NCBI GenBank assembly: GCA_016793115.1
Contig: JAEUIN010000136.1
Span: 1-64,000 of the forward strand
Direction: 5' to 3'
Length of the DNA stretch: 64,000 nt
Source of the DNA: Planctomycetaceae bacterium
Lineage (GTDB): Bacteria > Planctomycetota > Planctomycetia > Pirellulales > PNKZ01
Numbering within the stretch: position 1 is the first letter of the stretch; each line of letters begins with the position of its first letter. The notes below the pieces were generated by a model, which was given only the letters and a program-made list of their open reading frames with translations, was not told where the DNA came from and ran no database searches. This document shows, one piece after another, positions 48,323 through 56,745 of this stretch. A program made the position numbers and the translations under genes.

Positions 48323-49966
48323 ATGCAACGCCGACATTTTCTCGGTGCGCTCGCCGCGGTTCCCGGTGCGCTGTCCGCCGCCGCCTCGCAGGCCGCTCGG
48401 GGAGGCGTGCCCGACGCCGAGTTGGAGAATCCCTACGCCGACGTCGACTGGGATCGTTGCGCGTTCGTCCCCTCGATGTCGCATCAGCATCAAGGGCAGA
48501 CCGACGCCTCGCGCGACGTGTTCTACGAGATGGGATACCGGCACTTCGCGTTCAGCAATTACTACCCTTCGAGTCCGACGCCGCTTCCCGACGACTATCG
48601 CGCGCGGCATCCCGACGTCGCGACGGCCCCGAACGCGGAGCAGCATTCGTTTACCGACGCCGGGCTGCATTTCAACGGCCTCGGCAGCTTGTTGGCGACC
48701 GGCTACGGTAAGTCGCTCGGTGCGCGCGACTATGCCGCGACGCCGCTCGTCCACCGTTTTGAGAAGCTCAACGTGTTCAGCGCCGCGCGGCCGGCCGAGG
48801 GCGTTTATCGCTTAGACGTCTACCTCAAGAACGTCGCCGGCGACGGCAAGACGCCGGGGCCCGCCCTGCTCACCGTCGAGGGCGCGACCGAATGTGCGCA
48901 CCGTGAGCGGTTCGCCGATCGCGGGCCGATCGAGAATCGTCCTTTCACGGCAGGAAAGCACGCGATCTACCTGCGCACGTCGGCGCCGACGTTGGCGACG
49001 AAACTTGTCTACGATCCAAAGCAGATCGCGGTGACCGGCTTCCGCCTGATGCAAGGGACCAATCGTCCGTGGCGCGAGATGTTTCGCGCGGCTCTCGACG
49101 GCGAAACGATCGACGGGCGACAAGTCGGCGGATTGCTCTACCAAGACGGCGGCGGCATCACGCTCAATCATCCCGGCGCGGCCGCCGACGAATACCTGCC
49201 GATGCTCGACTTCGACCCGCGCGTGCTCGGCATCGAGGTTTGGAATCAGCATTTCGGCTTCGGCGCGGGAAGCGAGCGGGCGGGCGACGTCAATCTGCAC
49301 TACTATCGCCTGTGGGACGATCTGTTGCGAGCCGGGCGGCGCTGCTGGGGCTTCTTCGTGAAAGACCACCTGACGTACGGTCGCGGGCGCAACGTGCTCT
49401 TGTTGCCGCCGGCGTCGAGCGCGAGCGCCGCCGAGCACGACGCCGCCGCGCTGCGCGCCTATCGCCGCGGCGCGTTTTTCGGCGCGGTCTCGTCGATCGC
49501 CGTGAACGACGACGGCGAAGCCGCGCCGCCCCATGATCGCAGCGCGTTTCGTTTCCGGCGGATCGCCGTTCGTCGCGACGAAGCGGGCCGAGCCGCGGCG
49601 ATCGAGGTCGCCGTCGCAGGTCACGACGCCGCGCTGCGGCCGAACGTGCAGATCCGTTTCGTCACCGATCAAGGGACGGCCGCCGTCGTCGACGCCGAGC
49701 GCGGCGAGTTCGTTCTTCCGCGCCACGACGACGGCCGGCTCATTCCGCAGTTCGTGCGGATCGAAGCATTTGCTTATCCGCGCACGCACCAGCGCGGCGT
49801 GGCGCTCACGGCCGCCGAGGTCGGAAAAATGAGCGTCCACGAAATCTCGCAGTTGCACGACCACCGCACGAAGCTCGGCCCGGCCAACTACGGCGGCACC
49901 GACGATCCGGCTCCGCCGATCCCGATCGCCGATCTCATCTTTTCGCAACCGCTCCGCCGCGTCTGA
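48323..49966 (+). CDS. PHP-domain-like secreted protein with Tat signal
   Basis: A 547-residue protein. The N-terminus MQRRHFLGALAAVPGALS is a twin-arginine signal, so it is folded before export. It then has SMSHQHQGQTD and YEMGYRHFAFSNYYPSSPTP, like the first metal motif of PHP (polymerase/histidinol phosphatase) domains, with HxH replaced by HQH. The centre (about 160-260) resembles an inserted beta domain. Towards the C-terminus are VEVWNQHFGFG and GRRCWGFFVKDHLTYGRG. The metal-binding set seems partial. A hydrolytic role on phosphoesters is possible; not certain. Confidence 0.58.
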   Translation: MQRRHFLGALAAVPGALSAAASQAARGGVPDAELENPYADVDWDRCAFVPSMSHQHQGQTDASRDVFYEMGYRHFAFSNYYPSSPTPLPDDYRARHPDVATAPNAEQHSFTDAGLHFNGLGSLLATGYGKSLGARDYAATPLVHRFEKLNVFSAARPAEGVYRLDVYLKNVAGDGKTPGPALLTVEGATECAHRERFADRGPIENRPFTAGKHAIYLRTSAPTLATKLVYDPKQIAVTGFRLMQGTNRPWREMFRAALDGETIDGRQVGGLLYQDGGGITLNHPGAAADEYLPMLDFDPRVLGIEVWNQHFGFGAGSERAGDVNLHYYRLWDDLLRAGRRCWGFFVKDHLTYGRGRNVLLLPPASSASAAEHDAAALRAYRRGAFFGAVSSIAVNDDGEAAPPHDRSAFRFRRIAVRRDEAGRAAAIEVAVAGHDAALRPNVQIRFVTDQGTAAVVDAERGEFVLPRHDDGRLIPQFVRIEAFAYPRTHQRGVALTAAEVGKMSVHEISQLHDHRTKLGPANYGGTDDPAPPIPIADLIFSQPLRRV

Positions 49967-49981
49967 TCCGATGCTCGGCGG

Positions 49982-51259
49982 TTACGACTTCAACCGACCT
50001 TCGTAGGCCCACAGGCCCAGGGCCGGGTTGCCGATGAAGTAGAACGGCGAGCCGTCGGCGTCGGTGTGCCAGCCGTCGGTGAGTTTCGTGTGGTCGTAGC
50101 GGGCCGACATTTCGGCCAAGTCGGCATATTGATAACCGACCCCCTCCACTTCCTCGCGCGTCAGCCCGCCGGGGCAATAGGTGACGTCGAACCGTCCTTC
50201 CGACGAGCCGTGGATGAGGTGCGCCGCCGCCGAGAGATTGCCTTGCAAGTCGGCGTTGTCGCGCATGAAGCCCATGATTTCCGGCGTCGTGCGATAGCCG
50301 TACTTGCGGATCAATACGTCGATCTGCGGGTCTTCGCCGAACGTCTTCACGCCCGGCGCGAGCACGATGAGCTGCCCGCGATCGGCGATCGCCATCCGGG
50401 TGCGATAGATCGACTTGTTGCCGAGCCACGTGCTGTGGAACTCTTCTTCGTCGAGATAGACGACGACCTTCGGCAACTCCTGCGTGAGGATCGAGAAGTT
50501 CACCTTGATCGACAGCGCAGCCGCTTGCTCGTAGCAGTCGTGATCGTCGCCGATGAAGAGGCCGCGGGTCACGAGTTCGCGGCGCTCGTTCGTGCCGACG
50601 ACGGTGAGCACGTACAGCAGCGGCAGGTGCCGGCAGAAATGTTCTTGCGCGTAGTTAAGGATGCGGCGGAGCGGCGTATCGGCGCGCCCCATCATCCGCT
50701 CCATGCCGTAGGCCGCGCCGATGAAGTGGCTTTCGTTGATCCCTTCGGAGCCGCCGGTGCCGACGAAGATGTTTTTGTTGTAGTTGGCCATCCCCATGAC
50801 TTCGTGCGGGACGACCTGGCCGATCGAGAGAATGAGATCGTGGCCCCCTTGCCAGAGCAGCTTGTTGAGCTGCGCCGGCCAGGGCTTGGTCCAGATGCCT
50901 TCGGTCGCGCGGCCGACGAACTCGGCCGGCACCGTGCCGATGGTGACGACGTCGTCGCGCCAGCGATGCGGCCGAAACAACTCATGCGGCACGCCGGGAA
51001 ACATCTTGTCCAACTGCCAGGCGGGCATCGGAAAGTGCGTGCCGAGCGCCGGCATGACGTCGACGAGCCGGTCGCCGTAGTAGTCGTGCGTCTGACAGGT
51101 GAGCAGCCCGGCGCGGCTGTTGAAGCGCGTGAAGTCGGGCGGCACGGCGAGCACGCGGTTGCGCTCGCCGAGCTTGCGAAAGGTGCCGTGGAGCGCGTCG
51201 CGCAGATCGTCGGCCGAGAGTTCCGTCGTCGGCGAACCGACGGCGTAGTAAGTCGTCAT
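49982..51259 (-). CDS. LarA-like nickel-pincer racemase
   Basis: A 425-residue protein of the LarA (DUF2088) family. Residue spacing compared with lactate racemase: GTHFP (H75) for H108, PHEVMG (H152) for H174, K162 for the cofactor lysine K184, and H178 (NESHFIG) for the Ni ligand H200; the intervals of 10 and 16 residues match. The residue equal to C176 is Val. So the nickel-pincer enzyme chemistry is plausible, but no larB, larC or larE is nearby. The substrate, perhaps a hydroxy acid, is unknown. The gap to the ceramidase gene is 35 bases. Confidence 0.8.
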   Translation of the reverse strand: MTTYYAVGSPTTELSADDLRDALHGTFRKLGERNRVLAVPPDFTRFNSRAGLLTCQTHDYYGDRLVDVMPALGTHFPMPAWQLDKMFPGVPHELFRPHRWRDDVVTIGTVPAEFVGRATEGIWTKPWPAQLNKLLWQGGHDLILSIGQVVPHEVMGMANYNKNIFVGTGGSEGINESHFIGAAYGMERMMGRADTPLRRILNYAQEHFCRHLPLLYVLTVVGTNERRELVTRGLFIGDDHDCYEQAAALSIKVNFSILTQELPKVVVYLDEEEFHSTWLGNKSIYRTRMAIADRGQLIVLAPGVKTFGEDPQIDVLIRKYGYRTTPEIMGFMRDNADLQGNLSAAAHLIHGSSEGRFDVTYCPGGLTREEVEGVGYQYADLAEMSARYDHTKLTDGWHTDADGSPFYFIGNPALGLWAYEGRLKS

Positions 51260-51294
51260 GAGAATCGATCGAAGAAGAGGTGGTTAAGCTCCCC

Positions 51295-52743
51295 TTATTG
51301 TTTCATCTCTCCGGCCAGTTCGACAACCGCATCGAGCAATTTCACCGAAGCCTGCGGCTCCAGCCGATTTGTGCCGAGCCAGGTTTCATAGCCGCCGAGT
51401 TTGTGATGGCGGGGCGTCGGCAAATAGCCGTAGTAGCCGTGCGCGAGCGACACCATGAACGCCGGCTTCAGCGGCGAGCGGCTGCGGAATTCGATGCCGA
51501 TCTCGCAAAACACTTCGCACGGCAGCGTGCCGATGCAGACGTCGCCGATGCGCAAGGCCTGCACAGGCATCGGGCCGGCTTCCGGATGCTCGTTCATCTT
51601 CATCGCGCGCTGCGCGTAGATCCGCGGCAGATTCGCCTTCGCCGCCGGTTCCTCTGGTTCCGCCAGCTTTTGCTGCGCCCACGAGAGCTGCTCCGGCGTG
51701 GGATGGCGAAACTTGATCATCGGCTCGGCGTAGCGAGCGTCGAGTGTGAGGTCGCTCTTATACTTGAGGTCTTTCATCGCGCCCGCGACTTTCGCTGCGA
51801 CGTCTTGGCCGACGTAGCGCATTTGTTCGTACGGCTTGCGACGTTCCTTCGGCGGATTGCGAAAGTTGATGTTGTTGATGTCGCCGCTCGTGCCGTTGGC
51901 CATCATCGCCACAAACGGCGGGTCTTGCCGCTCGGGCGTGAGCAGTTCTTTCATCGTCTCGGAGAACACGGCGAAGTAGTCGGCCGAGATGTCGGCCCCG
52001 CCGACGCCCCCCACGTAGTGCAGCGAGTAAGCCGCGAACAGCCCGATCGGCTTGCCGCCGCCGGCTTCGCGGACCGCGAGGAACGACACGGTCGGATCGA
52101 TCGGGCCGGCCGGCTCGACGAGATTCGGATTGCCCGCTCCGGGGTTCATCTTCACCAGGTCCAGCTGCCCGAACGGATTCTCCGGCATCGAGCCCGGCCG
52201 CAAGAACCAGCGGCGATTGTGCACATGCTCGGGGACGTCGACCGTGCCGAAAGCCAGTTCGGCCGGGCGGAGCGTGTTGACGCACCGCGCGACGCCGTCG
52301 GCGATGCGCTGCGCGACGAACTTCTGATAATCGTCGATCACCGGTTTCGGGTTGTAGCGATCTTCGCCGAGCGCGCTAGAGGCCGAGTGCGTATGCGTGC
52401 CGGAGATCAGCACATGCGACTTCGGAATGCCCAGTCGCTCCGTGATCAGCCGGCGGGCTTCGTCGCTGACGAGCTTATGGACGCCGAGCAAATCGCACAC
52501 GACCAGCGCCAGCTTCGTCTTGCCGTCGTCGAGCACGAGGCAGCGGGCATGCAGTTCGTCGTGAATATGCTTCGACGGCGCGGGACTGAACCCGCCGATG
52601 ATCGGCCGACCGATTTCCGGCGTGATGTTGCTCGTTGCCGCTCCGGCGCGCAGCTCGGCCGAAGCGTCGCGGCCGGCAAGCGCCGCGAGAGAAAGAACGA
52701 CGAGGGCCGACAAGCGGCGGACGACGACGGTGCGCTGAAACAT
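51295..52743 (-). CDS. Neutral/alkaline ceramidase N-domain protein, secreted
   Basis: A 482-residue protein. Signal peptide: VVVRRLSALVVLSLAALAG. The ceramidase N-terminal domain follows: RAGAATSNITPEIGRPIIGG, LALVVCDLLGV, VLISGTHTHSASSAL with the zinc HTH, and GTSGDINNINF. This family includes ceramidases and many planctomycete proteins of unknown activity that share the fold; the C-terminal half lacks the standard ceramidase C-terminal domain. ATG 52741-52743. It is followed by the LarA-like gene on the same strand and both may be co-transcribed. Confidence 0.85.
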   Translation of the reverse strand: MFQRTVVVRRLSALVVLSLAALAGRDASAELRAGAATSNITPEIGRPIIGGFSPAPSKHIHDELHARCLVLDDGKTKLALVVCDLLGVHKLVSDEARRLITERLGIPKSHVLISGTHTHSASSALGEDRYNPKPVIDDYQKFVAQRIADGVARCVNTLRPAELAFGTVDVPEHVHNRRWFLRPGSMPENPFGQLDLVKMNPGAGNPNLVEPAGPIDPTVSFLAVREAGGGKPIGLFAAYSLHYVGGVGGADISADYFAVFSETMKELLTPERQDPPFVAMMANGTSGDINNINFRNPPKERRKPYEQMRYVGQDVAAKVAGAMKDLKYKSDLTLDARYAEPMIKFRHPTPEQLSWAQQKLAEPEEPAAKANLPRIYAQRAMKMNEHPEAGPMPVQALRIGDVCIGTLPCEVFCEIGIEFRSRSPLKPAFMVSLAHGYYGYLPTPRHHKLGGYETWLGTNRLEPQASVKLLDAVVELAGEMKQ

Positions 52744-52828
52744 GGTGTGAGTCCGGCGGGGGAAGGAGGCGGGAGAGCCGGCGAAGGATCGCCGGCGAGA
52801 CGGTTCACAGTGTGGCGCGCCGTAGCGC

Positions 52829-52944
52829 GTTGTCAGTCACGAATGACCGGGTGCCACGGGTGGCTTGTCCACCCGTGCTTGCAACACTGGTGGGCAAGCC
52901 GCGAGTGCCACCCTGTCAGCAAATCACAGATGACAAGGCCCTAG
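52829..52944. repeat. TTGTCAGTC...GGGTGCCACGGGTGGC double hairpin, copy 2
   Basis: GTGCCACGGGTGGCTTG, ACCCGTGC, then CACTGGTGGGCAAGCC, with TTGTCAGTC at the left and GACAAGGCCCTAG at the right. It is the inverse-orientation copy of 7634-7748. Confidence 0.75.
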
Positions 52945-52983
52945 TGTGGCGCGCCTCGGCGTCGCTGTCCAGCAAGCCGCGGT

Positions 52984-54039
52984 TCAAACGGCGACGGGCG
53001 TCAACGTCCGCGCCAGATCGTCGCAGAGGGCTTCGACCAGCGCCGCATAGTGCGCGTTGCGATCGACGTGTTCGATCGCTTCCAGCGCCCGCTCGACGGC
53101 CGCGGCCACGGCTTCGGCATCAAACGTCGTCGGCCGGCCGGCTTTCGCGGCCGCATCGGCCAACGGCCGATCGGCGGAGAGGGGCGCTCCGGAGAGAACG
53201 CGGAGCAACTCTCTATAGAATTCGACCAAGAAGCCGATCGACCAGCGGAGCCGCTCGCGTCGCGCGCCGGCATCTTTTCCGGCCCCTTCGGCGAACCCGA
53301 GCAGGAGCTTCGCGAGCCCCTGCGAGTTGAGTGCGCCGGCGGCGAGTTGCCCATAGAGTTCGGTCCGCAGCGCGCTGAGTTCCGGATCGGCCAGTCGGCG
53401 GGCGCGCTCCAAACTCCCCTCCGCGGCCCCGGCGACCGCGGCCGCCTTCGGCGCGTCGACGAGGCCTTGCGCGACGAGCAGCGTTTCGATGTCGGCGGCC
53501 GCGAGCGGCGCGAAGCGAATCATTTGCGAGCGGCTGCGGATCGTCGGCAGTTGCCGATCGGCGCTCGTGCCGATGAGGATCAGCACCGACTTCGGCGGCG
53601 GTTCCTCGAGCGTCTTGAGCAGCGCGTTGGCCCCTTCTTCGTTCAATTCGTCGGCGTCGTCGATCACGGCGATCCGCCGGCCGCCGCGAAACGGCTTCAT
53701 GCCGATCTCATGGCAGAGCCCTTCCCGCATCCGGTTTTCCGGCGGCCCGATGAGCAAGCTCAGCGGAATCTCGCTCTTATCCGCCGGCTTGGCCACGGTG
53801 AGGAAATCGGGATGGGTGCCGGCGGCCATGAGCGTGCAGTCTTCACAATGCCCGCAGGGGTCGAGTTCGCGGCGGCTGCCCGCTTGGCAGAGCAGCGTTT
53901 GGGCGAGCTTCTGCGCGAAGAGCCGCTTCCCCACTCCGGCCGGTCCGACGAAGAGAAACGTGCCGTTGACCCGCCCCGCGGCCAGGCGGCGGCGAAATTG
54001 CTCGACGACGTCGTCGTGTCCGAGGATGCCCTGCCACAT
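52984..54039 (-). CDS. holB: DNA polymerase III delta-prime subunit
   Basis: A 351-residue clamp-loader subunit. It has GHDDVVEQFRRRLAAGRV, Walker A GPAGVGKRLFAQKLA, the four-Cys zinc module CQAG...DPCGHCEDC, Walker-B-like RIAVIDDADELNEEGANALL and the sensor stretch LKTLEEPPPKSVLILIG. It holds the clamp-loader complex with delta and tau/gamma. The ATG at 54037-54039 gives the usual N-terminus. It lies convergent with nothing on its 3' side except the repeat at 52829. Its promoter should lie in the 400-base divergent gap. Confidence 0.93.
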   Translation of the reverse strand: MWQGILGHDDVVEQFRRRLAAGRVNGTFLFVGPAGVGKRLFAQKLAQTLLCQAGSRRELDPCGHCEDCTLMAAGTHPDFLTVAKPADKSEIPLSLLIGPPENRMREGLCHEIGMKPFRGGRRIAVIDDADELNEEGANALLKTLEEPPPKSVLILIGTSADRQLPTIRSRSQMIRFAPLAAADIETLLVAQGLVDAPKAAAVAGAAEGSLERARRLADPELSALRTELYGQLAAGALNSQGLAKLLLGFAEGAGKDAGARRERLRWSIGFLVEFYRELLRVLSGAPLSADRPLADAAAKAGRPTTFDAEAVAAAVERALEAIEHVDRNAHYAALVEALCDDLARTLTPVAV

Positions 54040-54437
54040 CGGCGCTCAAGTCGCTCCGCGCTGCGCGGTTTTTGCCGCAATGTTGAAAAAACTGCAAACT
54101 CTTCGCTCAGGCCGGCCAACGGCTTGCCGGCAATTCTACCGGGCAGGCGACGCGTTTCCGTGGCAAATCCCGGCTTTTTGCCGCTTGCGTGTCGGCCGAC
54201 GACGGAAAGTCGACGGCGGACACGGAGCCGCCAATTTGTCGTTTGTTGGTTGGCACTCGGTTTGCCTTTGGTCAAAGTGGTGGCGCGGTTCAAACTACCC
54301 AATTGGCAAATCAGATAATTCCAATCGCGGTTCGCAACCTACGCCCGACTCGTGTGCGATATAGGAACTACACGGGTCAGGGATTCGACACGTGAGTTTC
54401 GAATAGCCGCGGCTATAGAACTGAGAGGGTACCAGGG
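54040..54437. other. Divergent intergenic region, no clear gene
   Basis: About 400 bases between holB (minus) and the DUF1571 gene (plus). It must contain promoters for both. AT-rich patches near 54290-54330 and GATATAGGAAC near 54358 are possible -10 regions, but no pair is convincing. Confidence 0.45.
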
Positions 54438-55289
54438 ATGAAGTGGACTCGGATTCGTCGCTCCGTCGCGGCCGGCTGCGTGATCGCCCTGGCGGCCGGC
54501 TCCTACGGCTTCACTCAACAGCTCGCTCCCGAGCAGGCGGCCGTGCAAACGGCCCGTGTCGACGCTCCTGCGATCGGGAACCTCAACGAGCATCCCCTGA
54601 CGCGCCCGGTCGAGCTGGCGAAGCAATCGCTCGATAAAGCCAAGCAGTTGCAAGACTGCAGCTTCATCATGGTGAAGCGCGAGCTGATCAACGGCAAGCT
54701 GAATCCGCACGACGCCGTGTTGATGAAGATTCGCTGCCGGCCGTTCGCCGTGTACGTGCAAACGCTGGGGCCGGTGCAACCGAAAGGCCGTGAAGCGATC
54801 TACGCCGAAGGGCGCAACAACGGCAAGGCCTTGGTCCACGTGACCGGGTTTCAGCACAAGCTGGTCGGCATGCTGCAACTGGACCCGACCGGCCCGGAGA
54901 TGATGGACGGCCAGCGCTACCCGATGACGCTTGCCGGCTACGAGAACTTCCTTGCCGGCACGCTGCAGCTTTACCAGGCGGAGGCCCAAGGCCCCGCCCA
55001 AGAGAATAAGGTGCAAATCTACGTCGGTGCCAAGGTCGACGGTCGGCCTTGCACCTGCGTTGAGAATTCGCACCCGGTGAAGCGCGACAACTATCCGTTT
55101 CAGATGACGCGGATCTTTTACGACGACGAGCACGGCTTGCCGATTCGCTGGGAAGCCTATGCTTGGCCGTCGCGGCCGGGCGAGCAGCCGCAGTTGCTGG
55201 AAGAATACACTTACCGCAACCTGCGGTTGAACGTCGGCCTGACCGACGCGGACTTCGACGCCAACAACCCGGCTTACGCTTTCAAGTAG
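54438..55289 (+). CDS. DUF1571 secreted protein
   Basis: A 283-residue protein with signal region RRSVAAGCVIALAAGSYGF. The DUF1571 pattern is there: LDKAKQLQDCSFIMVKRELING, VLMKIRCRPFAVYVQTLGP, GREAIYAEGRNNGKALVHV and TRIFYDDEHGLPIRWEAYAW, ending NVGLTDADFDANNPAYAFK. This domain is common in planctomycetes and looks related to LolA/LolB-like lipoprotein-carrier folds (inference). ATG 54438 follows AGGG. A strong intrinsic terminator lies 60 bases after the stop, so it ends a unit. Confidence 0.88.
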   Translation: MKWTRIRRSVAAGCVIALAAGSYGFTQQLAPEQAAVQTARVDAPAIGNLNEHPLTRPVELAKQSLDKAKQLQDCSFIMVKRELINGKLNPHDAVLMKIRCRPFAVYVQTLGPVQPKGREAIYAEGRNNGKALVHVTGFQHKLVGMLQLDPTGPEMMDGQRYPMTLAGYENFLAGTLQLYQAEAQGPAQENKVQIYVGAKVDGRPCTCVENSHPVKRDNYPFQMTRIFYDDEHGLPIRWEAYAWPSRPGEQPQLLEEYTYRNLRLNVGLTDADFDANNPAYAFK

Positions 55290-55350
55290 TTGTCCTGTTA
55301 CGACCGACGACGATTCGCCCGCTCCGTGTGTTCGACGCTCGATTCTCGGT

Positions 55351-55386
55351 AACGCCCGGCCTCTCGCAGGCCGGGCGTTTCTTTTT
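55351..55386 (+). terminator. Intrinsic terminator after DUF1571 gene
   Basis: AACGCCCGGCC, loop TCTCGCA, GGCCGGGCGTT, then TCTTTTT. A strong GC stem with a T-run 60 bases after the DUF1571 stop. Confidence 0.88.
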
Positions 55387-55528
55387 GGGGCCGGTCGGTG
55401 CGAGCCGCTCGGTCGGCCGGCCGGTAGCTCACCCCCGCCCGGTTTGCTATGCTGCGGGCATCGCCAAACGCTTTCCAAGACGCGGTTTTCGCGTCGCGGA
55501 TCACGGCTCCGATTGAGGACCCTCGGCC

Positions 55529-56581
55529 ATGACCAGCCCGCTCCAATCTCTGATCGCCGCCGGCACCAAGCTCTGGCTCGACTCGATCGATCCGGAGCTC
55601 GTCGCGCGGAACCGGGCCTTGGGAGCGACGGGGGCGACGAGCAATCCGATCATCATCGCCGACTTGCTGAAGACCGGACGTTTCGACGATCAGATCGTCG
55701 GCCTGGCGAAGCAAGGGCTCGACGACACGGCGATCGCTTGGAAGATGACGGACGACCTGGTGCGCCGCGCGCAAGAAGTGTTTGCCGGCGTGCATCGCGA
55801 CACGCACGGCGACGACGGCTACGTAAGCTTCGAGCTCGACCCGTTGCTGGAAGATTTGCAGCTCGGGCCGGCGCATGCGGCCCGCGTGGCGCGATACGTC
55901 GAAATGGGTAAGGAATACGCGGCGGGGCACGCGAACCGGATGATCAAGGTTCCGGCGACGCCGGCCGGGTTGGAGTCGCTGGAGGAATTGGCGGCGGCCG
56001 GGGTGACGCTCAACGTCACGCTGATTTTCTCGATGCGGCAATATGAAGCGGCCCGCGACGCGGTGTGGCGCGGGGCCAAGCGACGCAAGACCCTCGACGG
56101 ATTCAAGAGCGTGTACAGCATTTTCGTGTCGCGGCTCGACGTCTACACGGAGAAGGCCGTGCCGCAACTTTCGCCGGCCGCGCAAGGGCAAGTGGGCATC
56201 GTCAACGCCAAGCGCATCTGGCAAGCGAACAACGAATTCTGGTCGCGCAACAAGACGCCGCTCAAGCAAGAGATGATCTTCGCGAGCACCGGCACGAAGA
56301 AGCCGGAAGATGCACCTTGGAAGTATGTGGAAGCGTTCGCCGGGAGCGACATCGAAACCAATCCGCCGGCGACGAACGACGCCGTCGAGAAAAGCGGCCG
56401 CACGTTCACGCGGCAAGTCGACAAGCTGCCGCCGGCCGAAGTGCTCGCCGAGATCGACAAGCTCGTCGATATGCAACAGCTCGAAGAGACGCTGATGAGC
56501 GAAGGGCTCGCGAAGTTCGCCGATCCGTTCAAGACGCTGCTCAAGCTCATCGCCGACAAGCGAAAGGCCCTGGCCGCGTAG
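55529..56581 (+). CDS. tal: Transaldolase
   Basis: A 350-residue transaldolase-family enzyme: [42 protein letters not shown], the Schiff-base lysine in [24 protein letters not shown] and [13 protein letters not shown]. It would exchange dihydroxyacetone units between sugar phosphates in the pentose phosphate pathway. The start is ATG 55529; the preceding 140 bases hold a terminator and probably its own promoter (TATGCT near 55448 is weak). An intrinsic terminator follows. The C-terminal extension ([20 protein letters not shown]) is longer than in E. coli TalB. Confidence 0.9.
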   Translation: MTSPLQSLIAAGTKLWLDSIDPELVARNRALGATGATSNPIIIADLLKTGRFDDQIVGLAKQGLDDTAIAWKMTDDLVRRAQEVFAGVHRDTHGDDGYVSFELDPLLEDLQLGPAHAARVARYVEMGKEYAAGHANRMIKVPATPAGLESLEELAAAGVTLNVTLIFSMRQYEAARDAVWRGAKRRKTLDGFKSVYSIFVSRLDVYTEKAVPQLSPAAQGQVGIVNAKRIWQANNEFWSRNKTPLKQEMIFASTGTKKPEDAPWKYVEAFAGSDIETNPPATNDAVEKSGRTFTRQVDKLPPAEVLAEIDKLVDMQQLEETLMSEGLAKFADPFKTLLKLIADKRKALAA

Positions 56582-56613
56582 ACCGCGCGGCTTTCCTAAA
56601 TCAATTTTGTTCG

Positions 56614-56645
56614 CCGCTGCCGGCTTGTCCGGCAGCGTTTGTTTT
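56614..56645 (+). terminator. Intrinsic terminator after transaldolase
   Basis: CGCTGCCGG, loop CTTGT, CCGGCAGCG, then TTTGTTTT. It lies 33 bases after the transaldolase stop. Confidence 0.85.
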
Positions 56646-56745
56646 CAGACACGTGTTTGTTTTCAGACCTCGATTGTTTTCCGGATCATCGCCGTCGTCG
56701 CCGGTTCGCCGGCACGGTTTCAACATCCCTCGCCCCACCTGAATC

